Positions 23,855-35,800 of a stretch of 64,000 nt of DNA are shown here, one piece after another. The stretch spans positions 9,146,001-9,210,000 of the forward strand of contig JAMKCF010000014.1 in NCBI GenBank assembly GCA_023634235.1, written 5' to 3'. The position numbers and the translations under genes were made by a program. Position 1 is the stretch's first letter. Every line of letters begins with the position of its first letter. The notes beneath the pieces were generated by a model. That model was not told where the DNA came from. It made no database searches and saw only the letters and a list, made by a program, of their open reading frames with translations. The DNA comes from Pisaster brevispinus (Eukaryota > Echinodermata > Asteroidea > Forcipulatida > Asteriidae).

Positions 23855-25325
23855 ATGAGAGCACATGCAGTAACTGGGTTAGAGATCCTCATTACATGTA
23901 CAGCCACAGGCCTGCTATGATCCTGATAACAGTCCCCCTGTAGGTTGACATAAGCAACACATATGCATCCATACTTTTTTACGTAATAACTGTTTCAGTT
24001 GGTACAGTCACCACATGTGACATGCATGCCAGGGTTGAATACATGAAATAACAAAACCTGTGAAAATTTAAGCTCAATCAGTCATTGAGTCACAAGAAAG
24101 TATTGAAAACCCCTTACATGTTTTCACTGTTCTAGAACACCAAATTTTGGCCTCGTGAGATCAACACAAATCATTTTCCTCACTTCTCAAAAACTATAGC
24201 ATTTCAGGTAAAAAATCTTTATACCATGTATATGCAAATCTGTAAACATTTATTTTTAAGACTTTTGAGGGTGCAGTCTCAAGTGAAATTGGTCAATGCA
24301 TTAGGGGGTGGAGCTTCATGGATTAGTCTCTTGTAAAGTTCATTTTAATATATCACACCTAAATGCTGCATTCAGTAATTAGATAGATATACAAATATAC
24401 TTTTAACATTTGATGCACTAGTCAATGGAGGTCCAATAAGCCATTTGCAAGTTTGATTTGAATAACGACTGGTACAATTACTTGCTTAGTCACAAGTTAC
24501 TGCTTAAATTTGAATTCATCAGACTATAGTCAGTTGCCATGTCAAATGGTTTGGGTGTTCACCGTCTCTTAAGTAGCTACGCAGAAGCTTGCCCCGAATC
24601 ATGTGACATAGCAACTTTCTCAATAGTCTGATCAATTCAAATTTAAGCAGTAACTTGTGACTAAGCAAGTCAATGTACCAGACATTATTCAAATCCAATT
24701 GCAAATGGTTTATTCAATTCAGTTGACCAAATTTATCTACTTTCATTGGCTGACCCCATGTCTTTTGAATATGCATAGTTAATAAATAATTCATAAGTAT
24801 GTGGTACCTACTTCACATGGAGGAAAGTAGAGTCAGTGAACTTTGTTCTTATGAGTTGTTTTGTAATTTGAAAGGCCAATTTCAAAGAGATGCTATGGAC
24901 ACTTGCTAAGCATAGAACAGACATGTACTTGCTTTATCATAAACACTTATGGGTATTACCCGGAAGTTGCTGTAATATAATAGCATAAATGATGATGTCA
25001 TAGGTACCAGCCTACAATAATGGTCAGTGTTTGCAACAAGTTAGGAATTTAAAAGGGAACTATCGTCAGGATCATAGCAGGCCTGTGGATGTACCTGAAG
25101 TTCTGAACTCTATCCCAGTTACAGCACCTGCGCGCACTGGCTGTCACGGGGCAAGAGCGCCATCATTTTTATATTGTGACGTCAAGCGCATACACGCATG
25201 CATTAACTGGGTTAGCCTTCATGATTCTGAGTCACAGCCACAGCCCTGCTACAATTATGACAACAGTCCCCCATTTACATAAGCAGCACTATATATACAT
25301 CCATACTTTTATGTAATAACCATTT
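23855..25325. repeat. two diverged copies of a ~130-bp dispersed repeat
   Basis: 23865-23990 and 25195-25320 share in order TAACTGGGTTAG, CAGCCACAG, CCTGCTA, AACAGTCCCCC, ATAAGCA and CATCCATACTTTT-ATGTAATAAC. An inverted piece (GATCATAGCAGGCCTGTGG) stands at 25071. The unit is unclassified. Confidence 0.5.
24441..24708. repeat. foldback element with ~88-bp arms
   Basis: The left arm begins CCATTTGCAA and runs through CTTGCTTAGTCACAAGTTAC; the right arm returns GTAACTTGTGACTAAGCAAG and ends TTGCAAATGG. About 95 bp of unrelated sequence separates them. Non-coding, MITE-like. Confidence 0.75.
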
Positions 25326-26589
25326 AATTGAAACAAAAACGTCAATGTTACTTTTCAAATGTGTTGACTATTATTAGTGTCTAATTGCTCTCATAAAGCA
25401 TTAACAATAACAAAAATATGTAAAACCATCTGTGTATACTTTTTTCCAAAATATAAATGTTAAGAAAAATGTGTTAGTAAGCTGTGGTATAAGTCAACTA
25501 TCGGCATACAAAACTCACCTTCCAAAAATATACTTTTACTGCTGATTTTTAAAGTGTTATTCCCCTCTCATTCCTAACCCTAGCAGTGACCTTCCAAAGA
25601 GCGTATCATATCAATCAATTTAATACCAAAAATGTCAAAAACTCGATCCATCAGAGATGCAACTTTTCTGACTTTAATAGGATACCAGACTTCCATTCCC
25701 TCCCCCAACAGTCTGATTTGTTTAGTTCCGACCCCAGACTTTTTCTCTGATTTGGGCCCTATAATATGGTGTGTTGGAATGTGATAATTTGAAAGTGTTG
25801 GAATGTGATAATTTGAAAATGTTTTTCATGTGTATTGCCAACACAATTTCAAACCTATTGCACCAGTCTTCAGTACACACTTTTCTGATAAAATTTTCCA
25901 GCTGCAATTAGCATATTTACGGCTGGAGATGAGTTTCAGCACTGACCTATGACCTGTGATAGACTTTGAGAGGCCGAGTGTCTGACAGACATGGAGAACA
26001 AAGTGCATCCTGTCGCCATTTGCACTGATACGTTTCGGTGTCTTTCTGGGGGGTTTTCAACAGTTTGTAAATCGTCCAGACAATCTTGATGATATTGAAC
26101 AGAATGTGGTGCCCAATAATATTACTTTTCTGGTTTCAAATTTTTCAGGTATTTACAACTTTTTTGTCAACAGTCAGTTGCATCTCTGATCAAATTGAGT
26201 TTCATCAGAAGTTGTTAACCTGGTCAACATTAGTCTTGATTTGCGACGCTGTTTTTTGTATTAGTCACTGGTAAAGGGCGCAACATTGGCTGGCTTGGAG
26301 GGACTGGGCACGTCGACTTTGTTTCATACATATATCTCTTCTCCAGTAATTCATGTTGCCATATGGGAAATACGAAAACAAAATAAACGTCGCCATTCAA
26401 GATTGTTTTAACATCGGTCCTGGGGCCTGAAGTGTAATGCAAGAAATAGACTTCACCATGCAAGACACAAGCTTCACTAACCCTAACCCACCACCTGACC
26501 TCAGCATCGTCACAAAAAAAGTTATAAAAAAGTAATAAACCACAAGGGAAACTGACTGGGTAAATGTTAAAATAGTTATGTGTTGAACA

Positions 26590-26850
26590 CACAAAAAAAT
26601 TTACAAGAGCAGGACTTGAACCTGCGACCACCGGACTACTGTGCCAGTGCTCTACCAACTGAGCTATCCAGCCCTATATTATTGGTCTCCCTATGTTGTC
26701 AATTTCCTTGTTCGGGGTGCCAGTCAGAAGCCATACAACCTGTAACTGCCGTATAGCCAGGGATCACAACCTGGGAAGTGGCAGTTTAAGATGGTTACAT
26801 TGGTCCATGGTAACCCTAGGGGGCCTGAAGTGTGATGCATGGTATAGACT
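26590..26850 (-). mobile_element. tRNA-derived SINE with well-preserved tRNA head
   Basis: On the minus strand 26674-26604 shows box A TAGCTCAGTTGG, a perfect D-arm (GCTC/GAGC), a nearly paired anticodon stem with loop ACAGTAG, and a perfect T-arm (GCAGG/CCTGC) with box B GGTTCAAGTCC. The acceptor stem is missing, so it is not a tRNA gene. The associated body (26680-26850, including GGGTGCCAGTCAGAAGCC) is shared with copies at 50.85 and 57.0 kb and lies upstream of the head in transcription sense. Confidence 0.65.
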
Positions 26851-27169
26851 TCACCACCCCCCCCCCCCCAGGCCCCAAGAACATCCTTAAAGAGCTATAA
26901 AAAGTAACATTTTCATTGACACAGATTCAAAGAGCAAGTTTAGATATCAAACTCTAAGGTTATAAAGTTACAAGTTAGTTTTAAGGTAATTTGTTATGTA
27001 TACGATTCTATAAAGTAAAAAACGAAAACATTTCAAAAGTTCTGGCAAGCAATGGGTACGAATTCCACTAAATGCTGAGTTCAAATACACAAAAAGAGAT
27101 TAAATTTTACAGTTACTACAGTTTTTCTAATCTTAAGTTGATCAATAATGCAAAAAACAATACCCACCT

Positions 27170-27346
27170 GGGCCCAGTTTCATAAAGCTAGCTTAGCAAA
27201 TTTCTTTGCTAAGCAAAACATTATTGGTGCACCAGTCGCAACTATGTAAAATTAATTGAATTTTGGCTTGTTACCTACCTCTGCTAAGCAAGATTTCTCT
27301 CTGCTTACCAAGTTGTGATGCTTACAGGCTTGGTGCAATTGGGCCC
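27170..27346. mobile_element. GGGCCC-ended MITE-like element
   Basis: Ends are inverted: GGGCCCAGTTTCATAAAGC on the left and GGTGCAATTGGGCCC on the right. The interior has repeated TGCTAAGCAA/TTGCTTAGC motifs. 177 bp, non-coding. Confidence 0.65.
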
Positions 27347-29007
27347 CAGTATGTGTCAATACAATGTGAAAGTCTCGTTTGTGTATTCAAACATTTTCGT
27401 ACAAATTGTTTCTTCTTCAGCCAATCAACAGCTGGTGAACAAAATTCAAGTTTTCGGTGGATACTGTATGTACACATTACAGACATATCGCTGCAAATGT
27501 GTCAAGGCCTCAAACAATAAAATTAGACTGGCCCCCAGTCCTTATCCTTCAAGGATAAAGACAGGCTTTGGTTTTACCAATACGATGGTTCTCATAAGGC
27601 AGTTTACTCTCAGATACATGGAAAGCACACTTTATATGACAACTCTCTATGACAACTCTCTATAATCATTCGAGGTAGTTTGTTCTGATGACGGATATTT
27701 TTTAGGCAGTTTTAAACCATCATCATTTAAAAGCATCATACACCATGTCCTGTCAGCACTGAAGGACGTTGGTGCAGTTTGTATGGATTTCTTTAAAAAT
27801 TGTTTTTGCATATTCTGGGGCTCCTGGTAAGTGAGAGTTTGTTTAATCAAGAGTGGTCATCAAAGTAACTGACAAAAAGAATTTGTGGATTTATTTTTTC
27901 AATTTTATCCATATTTTTCATTTGACGCCCTTTTGGTCATTACGGATATGAAGTTGTCATTAATGGTCTTGTAGCGCTGAGCCGATGACTGAGCCATAGG
28001 TCTGCTGGCCAGATGCCAGTTAAACACCTGAGGACCAGTCAATATAGACTAGTGAAAAAGCTGATGGACTAGTGAGATAACAAGCTAGCTGGTCCCACCG
28101 GCCAGTCACTGAACAAGTTTAAGGGCAAACCCTGACTACCCTTGTTCATTGGACCTTAAGCATTCCAGACACCATCTCAAGTCCTTAGGAAAAAGGGCAC
28201 ACAGGCGTGGGTTGATGATCAGCTGTTACATAACAGCTTTTGTATTGGTCTGATTGAACTTCAGAAACACAACCATAAAAACAAAACAAAACAAGCCATT
28301 AAAATATGTAAATGTTTATAAGAAAACATTCTTATAATGGATGTTCAAACTGAGATTCATTGACGAAACAAATTATTAAATTATTAAAGGCTAGAAAAAA
28401 AGGTGCTTTCTGACTGAAAATAATCCCACACAGCTAACAGGAAAAAAGTTTGTTTTTATCCTGAAGCCAACTGGTTAACTACGCTTCATTACATGTAGAA
28501 TGGCATTGACAATATCTTACCAGAAGGTGGGTTTTGTTTAAGTTAAATCTGACAGATTTAATTTGATTACAATTAATTTATTTCCCTAGTCCCTACTTTT
28601 AATAAGGAGTATAATTGTTACTACTCTACCGTATTTATGCACAGATTGTTCCTTCACAATTATATTTTCTTCTTCTTCAACAAATATTTTCTTGGTCTTG
28701 TATGTAGGAGAGGCGAAACTGAGCAAAAGGAACATTAAGCTGTTTTATTATCAACTAAATGTCACAAAACAGAACAATTTCATTCATTTCACCAACTTCA
28801 CTGAATTCTGTGCAAGTTAGTTGCTGCTAACAAAATCAATGTTATATTTTTTTGTTTCAAATTATTTGTCTCTCAAGGTATTTGCATCTCCTGCCACTCT
28901 CTCCTAAAATACATGTAAACCCTAAATGGAGTCCTTTCTGCTAGATACCTGCTCCAGCCAAGAACCATCCCACCACCCATCCTTCCTTCCTCTCCCTCTA
29001 CCTCTTC

Positions 29008-29215
29008 CTTTCCATGACTATTCCATGACTATTCCATGACTACTCCTTGACTATTCCATGAACATTCCATTACTTTTCCGTGACTATTCCGTACTATTCC
29101 ATGACTAATCCATGGCTAACCATGGACCATTCCTTGACTATTCCATGACCATTACATGACTTTTCCATGACTATCCATGACTATTACATGACTTCCAATG
29201 ACAAAAACGGAAGGT
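29008..29215. repeat. degenerate ~11-bp tandem repeat
   Basis: TTCCATGACTA and variants (TTCCTTGACTA, TTACATGACTT) repeat about 18 times with frequent single-base changes and gaps. Confidence 0.7.
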
Positions 29216-29607
29216 TTTCCATGACCAATTCTTACGCTGTTTTGGTAACATCTTAGGAGTCTATTTACAAAACACTGGCTAGTCATAGCAAGAAGGCAAG
29301 TAGAGTGCCACTCCCTTCCAACCTTTCTGTCTTACACAAAACCACTGAGCACCACAAAAGCATCACGATACTGCATTGAACAAGTATAGAGCTTAGACAT
29401 GCATCATGGGGAATTAGTAAAGTTAACTGGAATGCAAACTGGAAAACCACCTTAGCCAAATATTATGTATCATCATGTGTGGGTTGTGCAAGATTCCACA
29501 GAATCTGGGATTTGTCCACGAGTGTGTGAAGCATGTCAGTATCTGCTTCAAACCAAATATAACCCCCATCATTCTTACCCCTTGTTGCACAAACCAAACC
29601 CCTGCCT

Positions 29608-29814
29608 TTATCTCTTCTTGCTGGGTGCCTGCTTGACCCCGGCATGGTAGAATTCTCTGTAGTCTGGGTCCTCGCTGAACATCTTATTGAGCTCGTTGAA
29701 GGTCGGCCTCTTAGCTGCGTCGTATGACCAGCAGTTCATCATGATGTTATAGACTTTCTTGGAGCAGCTGTCCGGCAGGGTCAGCCTACCTCCCTTCTCA
29801 ATCATCTGGATTAC
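29608..29814 (-). CDS. Shark-like exon 11: kinase C-lobe end and stop
   Basis: Acceptor TGTGCAG, starts [11 protein letters not shown], includes [15 protein letters not shown] (the conserved C-lobe arginine), ends APSKKR then TAA at 29610-29608. Confidence 0.93.
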   Translation of the reverse strand, partial: VIQMIEKGGRLTLPDSCSKKVYNIMMNCWSYDAAKRPTFNELNKMFSEDPDYREFYHAGVKQAPSKKR

Positions 29815-32800
29815 CTGCACACACGAAAAAATACAACTCATCATTCCAAATGTTCTAGCAAGAAACTTAGCGGGTGGTACATGGAAGTTGGTACTAAGGT
29901 CCAACCTGCTACTCCCACCACATGGATGCTGGATGAAGTGGCCACTTACCCCAATCTAGCCAGGTCCTGTGGGTCCTGGCCAATTGTCCACATCAATGCA
30001 CCTTGTCAATCTGGCCACATTTTCATTACTGAATGAATTTCTTTTCATTACATTCTAACTTTTACAGCACTGAGCTGTATCTGAAAAATCTTTAGGAAAG
30101 TAACTTTGGTGTTGGGTGAAAGCCATAGAGAAAGTGTAAAAACCAACAACCCTTGGTGTCCTTCTATCCCCTTTCACTACATGTACATACAGCGCTTTTT
30201 TTTCTTTCTTTTTTTTCCTTTAATATAATCATTGAATACCCTTTCCACCAGTTTAATATGCAAATGAGTACCCAGACATATTACTACGGTAAACACCCAC
30301 TGGGGAATACTACTTACCTCTGCCCCCATCATATCTCCGTAGGGCTGGTCCCCATAGGTGTACATCTCCCAGACAGTAACGCCATAACTCCATACATCCG
30401 ACGCATGGGAGAAAGTCCCAAAGTAGATGGACTCGGGAGCGTACCTAATGTACAACAAATAAATTAAACAGAAACACTGTGCTTAGGACAAGGAGAAAGT
30501 TTTTAAGTGAATGGATTATATTTCATTCTTAAACTTTTGGGACCTTGTTAATTCACCTTATTTGAAATTGGGTGTTGGAGAAAACATGAGAGAAGTTTAT
30601 GGTGCCTGGGGTTACATTTGTTTACAAACAGCAGAGACGTAGATTGCTATCTACCGGAAAACAAGCTGGGGGTCTTTTTACATGGCTCACTTAAAAAAAT
30701 CACACTACACATCTTAGTTAATTACAAAGACCTCAAAACCTTCCAGATCACTCCAAAACTACAAGTTTGTTTATACTACATTTCATCAACAAGTCAAACC
30801 CCAGAGCGCTCAGCTGGATGCATTGCATAGGGCAAGTCTTTAGTGCATCAGAAAACTGTGTGCCTTTCAGCGAGTGACACAATGTCTCTCAAAGAAATAC
30901 AATCCGACTGAAATCCAACAAAAATCTGACATTGGAGAATTGTTATCCGACTACCTGTCCTGGATTAATTTTGACAAGACCCCCCTAAGAGACCATAGCA
31001 GCTGTACCAGAATGCTCAAAACTCCCTAATCAAATAAAGATCAAAGTTTTCTTTGTATTAGTTGAGCCAGTTCTTCTCTACACCTCTGAAACATGGACCT
31101 TAACCAAACAGCTGGAAAAAAAGCTTGGATGGATGTTATACAAGACTCTTTAGAGGGCTCCCTTCGACATAAGCTGGAAGCACGAGATACCCAACCAACA
31201 ACTTTACGGTGATCTTCCAAAGATATCCACAAAAGTTAGAGAGCACAGACTACGTGCAACAGCTAACAAATTCTCTCTCTGGGAACCAAAACAGGGTACC
31301 ACTGGCAGTCGACACAAATCTGCAAGTCCTATGTGAGGTTACAGAAGTTGAAAGCATCTCTGAGTTAAAAACCCTCATGAACGACAGGAATGTCTGGAGA
31401 ACTTGCTGCCAGGAAGTTACGCCACCAACTGTCTCTATCACAGATGATGATGATCGACCCAAGCCGAACTGACGATGATGACCACAATGTCCATAGGGGC
31501 TGCAAACAGCCGCAAGATTTGACCCACTTCCACTCAACTCCCAAAAAGTCAATGTAAAGGTCATGAGTCCTGAAATGACATTTTCAATCTTTTATCAACA
31601 CTTATACAACAAAACCAACTTTATGTGCTTTAAATTATTTTTTCAAGACATGTTTTACAGAAAAAAAAGTCAAAATCAACAAGGTTTGTCAGGTCTAACA
31701 TGTTTTGTGATGATCATACAGAAATGAATGGTCTATAAAGGGCGACATATGCCATCCTCCATTTATACTTTAAAAGAAGTGAGAGAAACAACATGTCATG
31801 TGTACGTCTTCAACGCTATGTTTGCAACAGTATTTCGGAAGAAAATATTTCTCAGAAGGATTGGTGCTGATATGACCTTTTTTCAACAATGAGGTTTCAC
31901 ATTGAATCTTGGAGGTTTTTTTTCTTTCCATTATTACCAATCCGGTTGTCTTTAACATTGTAATCCTACCATTTCACTGGCCATCTGCCACCGGTAGTCG
32001 CTCTGTAGTAATCATTGTTCTCACCGGTCGCTCGTGACAGTCCGAAATCGCTTATCTTAACCTGCAGTGAAAAAGAAGTACGGTGCAACAAATTACAACG
32101 ATAAACATTGGATGAGGGACCTAAGCTGTTAGTAATCGTGACAAAATACCATCATAAACCATGCCCACATGCCCATACCCAAATTTTTCTCAGTTAACAA
32201 AAAGTATTCAGAAAAATTTATCCCGCGGGTGACCAAAGGAAAAGTTTCGGAATTCCCGGCAGTAAGGTATTGTAGCGCAAATTGGCTGACTAATCAAAAT
32301 AATTCTCTTGTAAACTCTCTTGACTTACGTTTTTGCTCCAGTGCGCGGCGATCACATTTTCTACTGCATGCTTTTATGTTTACATGCAGCGCTACGTACG
32401 TGGGCGCGATAAGCTTTAATGTTGGGCGCATTTACCTGCTGCAGCACAGTGAATTTCACAGCGAGCAAGTTTAGGCGGCTTGGGCGAGTTAGTTTGATGC
32501 GGCGCATGCGTAATGTAGTATAGCTTTGGGCGCGACTTACCTCAACTTTAGGCGCGCTAGTATTTAGTTTTAATTGCGGCGAGCGCGGTGCACATGTTTA
32601 GGCTATATTTGTAGCCCAGCTGCGCGGCGCCAAGTTCAAGTTGCTAAGGTAAACATTGTGTGAATTAGATAGAGCAATATGGCTCACTTGCCGTTTTCCC
32701 TTCACACTGAACACTGACACTGCAGCTGAGCTCCCGAATAATATCAATCTGTGAGTATTTGTTTTGGGCTAATCATCTCATTTTTTATAAGCTATAAGTT

Positions 32801-35800
32801 TAAGGCAAGTCTATAGTTTTGATCGAACCCAAGTGTGCTATTCAATAATATGTGTCACTTTTGCTAACCGCAAAAGGGGGAAAATAACTGTGTTTTATTA
32901 GGTTTGTTCTCAGCTTTTGAGATTATTGTAAGGGCGCCTCCAGAGGTGCCGGAGGTTCCGGAGGTTCACCGGGAGGTACATGTACCTCTTTGAAGAGTGG
33001 TTTGCAAATAAATAACTGGAGCAATGTATGCTTGTGTAACACTGGTCTGATTAATTGTTTTGCTTGGAGTGTTTCCTCTATCCCTATAAGCGGGGATATA
33101 TTTTCCCCAAACGAATGCACCTCCCTGGGTTTTGTTGACCCACCGCTAAAGAGGATCCCCCGTGTGTGGAGCCGCTCCCGCACACAAAGTTTTTCAGTCG
33201 AGTGGGGTAAATTTCCCGCCACAAATGGTGTCAGAAGTGGGATCCTTATAGGGAAACTAATTTTAGTTTTTGATGCTTTGCAATTAATTATTTTGACCAG
33301 TTATTAACGTGTATTGCACCTCCGTGTTGGAGAGGTGCTATAGCAAACCGTAGAGAATCGGAGGTGCCCTGGTGTTATCGTTAGTTTGAGTGTAGTTATT
33401 TGTGAAAAACAAATCAGTCATGAGTAGCACGGAACATAAGACCTCCTTGGAAGATGCCAAGGATTCAGGTGTTGTTACCTCCAATCGTGAGCGTGATGCA
33501 CCGCAGTTAAATGTCACCTCGGGTGAGAGGGGACTCTTTGAGCTTATGTCATTAAAGATGGACGATCTTGAAAGAGAAATAAAGTTGCGAGAAGAGCAAC
33601 TTCAACAGACAATTAAAAGCCTGTCATTGGACAGTAATGCTCAACCGGGTAGAGAATGTGCCAAAAATAAAAATGAAGTGCACCTCCCGGACGTACAAGA
33701 AGATTCTGAAGTGAATTTCAGAAAAGTAAATGGACTGAAACAAACCTCTGGTTATGTATCAGAAGAAAATAGTCGAACCATGACCAATATGGTGGCCGAC
33801 ATTGATAACTATAGAGATGAGGATAATGTTGGAACTAGTACCGGTGGTAGTCGGGTAAGAAGTTCCGCAGGTCATATTGTGACCTCCACCCCTCATGGCC
33901 TTTAGAAAAAGAGCTGAAGGAGCATAGGCCTAATGAGCCATATTGTGTTCCATTGATGCGTTCGTCTGGACGCCCGAATATAACCCCTGATAGATTTGAT
34001 GGGAAGTCCCCGTGGAAGGACTACCGTCAACATTTTGAGGCGTGTGTTATCGCCAATGGCTGGAGTGATAGCCAGGCTGCTGTGTTTTTAGCAGCTAGTT
34101 TAAAAGGGACAGCATTAAAGGTATTGGGACGTTGCACCAGTGATGGAGAACAACCCCAATATAAAGAATTAATTAAACTTCTAGAATCTCAATTTGGGCC
34201 AGGCCAGATGGCCGAAAATTATTTAATGGAACTGCGCATGCGCAGGCAGGGTCAGAATGAAACCCTAAGAGAATTAGGACAGGGAATTAGGGAGCTTGTT
34301 GCTCTTGCATACCCCGAATTCGATGATAGTGGACGAGACCGTCTAGCGCGGGCCCACTTTGCCGATGCTATTGATAGGCAATCTATTCGAGAGGGAATTT
34401 TTAGGGTAAGACCCCAATCTCTCGATGAGGCAATCCGAGCCGCATTGGCCACAGAGAATTTTGAACGAATGGAAGCCCAAAGAGACAGTGGACTTAGAAA
34501 AGCTAAGTACTGCAGGGCAAGTGAAAAGGGTGGAAGTCCACATATGGAGCAGGTCAGACAAGCACCACTCCAGCCTGGTAAGATTAACCATCAACCTATG
34601 AGTGAGATGACGTTTAACACTAGAACTCACGTAGATGAAGGCACTTTGCAAATGAATATCAGTTGTTATAACTGTGGGGGCAGGGGACACTTTGCAAGGA
34701 ACTGTCCCACGGCTAGAACAAGAGCGACCAGAGAACCGTCGGGAAACGAATGGCGGTCAACCGAAAGGCCCTCGGGAAGACCGCAAAATCACAATTTGGG
34801 TCACGTAAACCAGAGAGAAAATCACCCAAGCAAAAACTAGAAGTCACAGAAAATGTGTCTATCCCAATAGAAGGCCCAAAAGAAGGATTATACGTACAAG
34901 GTGAAGTACGTTCTGTAAACGTACAGTTTCTTATTGACACTGGTTCGACAGACACTATAATTTCGAAGTCTGTTTATTTACAAATTCCAATTGGAAAGCG
35001 CCCAAAACTTCAAACAAATAACATTCAAGTTCGGCAAGCTAGTGGAGCCCCGATGGGAAATATCATGGGTACTGCCGAGGTAGATATACAAATTGGCAAT
35101 ACAGTCTCCCCGGTTCGTGCAATTTTTGCCGACCTTCCTATTCAAGGAATTTTGGGGATGGATTTCCTTTTACCAACAAGAGGAAAATTAGATTTTCACA
35201 GCTTTGATCTTCATCTCAATGGGGAGAGCATACACTGTACTGATCGTATTGGGTCCTCATTTTGCTACAGGGTAGTGGTAGAGGCTACTACTACTATACC
35301 TCCGGGCCATGAGGCCATAGTACCAGGATTTGTAAAGATAAATAATAGAGAAAGTATTACGGGGACACAATGTGGAGTGATTGAACCAGTCAAAGGTGGT
35401 GGCGAACTTGCAAAAAGGGGTCTCGTATTGGCTAGAACTCTGGTTAAAACTGACCAAGAAATTGTTGGCCTTAGAGTTTTGAACCCAGGTAGAAACAAGC
35501 GGGTACTCCGGTGCGGAACAACCGCTGGAATGTTTACAGAGATAAAAGGGGTTGATGAAGAGTTAGTACCCAATGACAGTGTGTCCTCGGAGGCAGAGGT
35601 ACCAATACATCTACAGGACCTATTCAAACGAAGCACAGACAAACTAGAGTCACATCAGCACGGACAAGTTAAAAACCTTTTGATCGAATTTAGTGACATA
35701 TTTTCCAAAGATGAATCTGACATTGGTCGAACTGGGCTTGTAAAACATCAAATTGAAACAAACAATGACCGACCTATAAAACAGAGGTTGAGGAGACAAC

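Larger units (their letters stand above)
21094..29607. other. convergent intergenic region between GPCR and Shark-like kinase
   Basis: Both flanking genes end here. The first good AATAAA after the GPCR stop is at 22181-22186, so its 3' UTR may include the LINE and SINE remnants at 21.4-21.96 kb (inference). Minus-strand AATAAA candidates for the kinase lie near 28743. The rest is A/T-rich with the repeats listed separately; I see no further coding exon. Confidence 0.6.

Noticed and set aside
26230..26658. 142-codon minus-strand ORF
   Set aside because: Starts inside the SINE tRNA head; no domain.
26604..26674. Candidate tRNA gene on the minus strand with Thr(AGT)-like loop
   Set aside because: D- and T-arms pair but there is no acceptor stem, and the head belongs to a multi-copy SINE.
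32923..33222. 99-codon minus-strand ORF present in both LTRs
   Set aside because: It is present twice only because the LTRs are identical; no domain is seen.
34750..34752. ATG 34750 as an independent pol start
   Set aside because: A frameshift site with correct phase and stem-loop lies 3 codons upstream, a better explanation than internal initiation.
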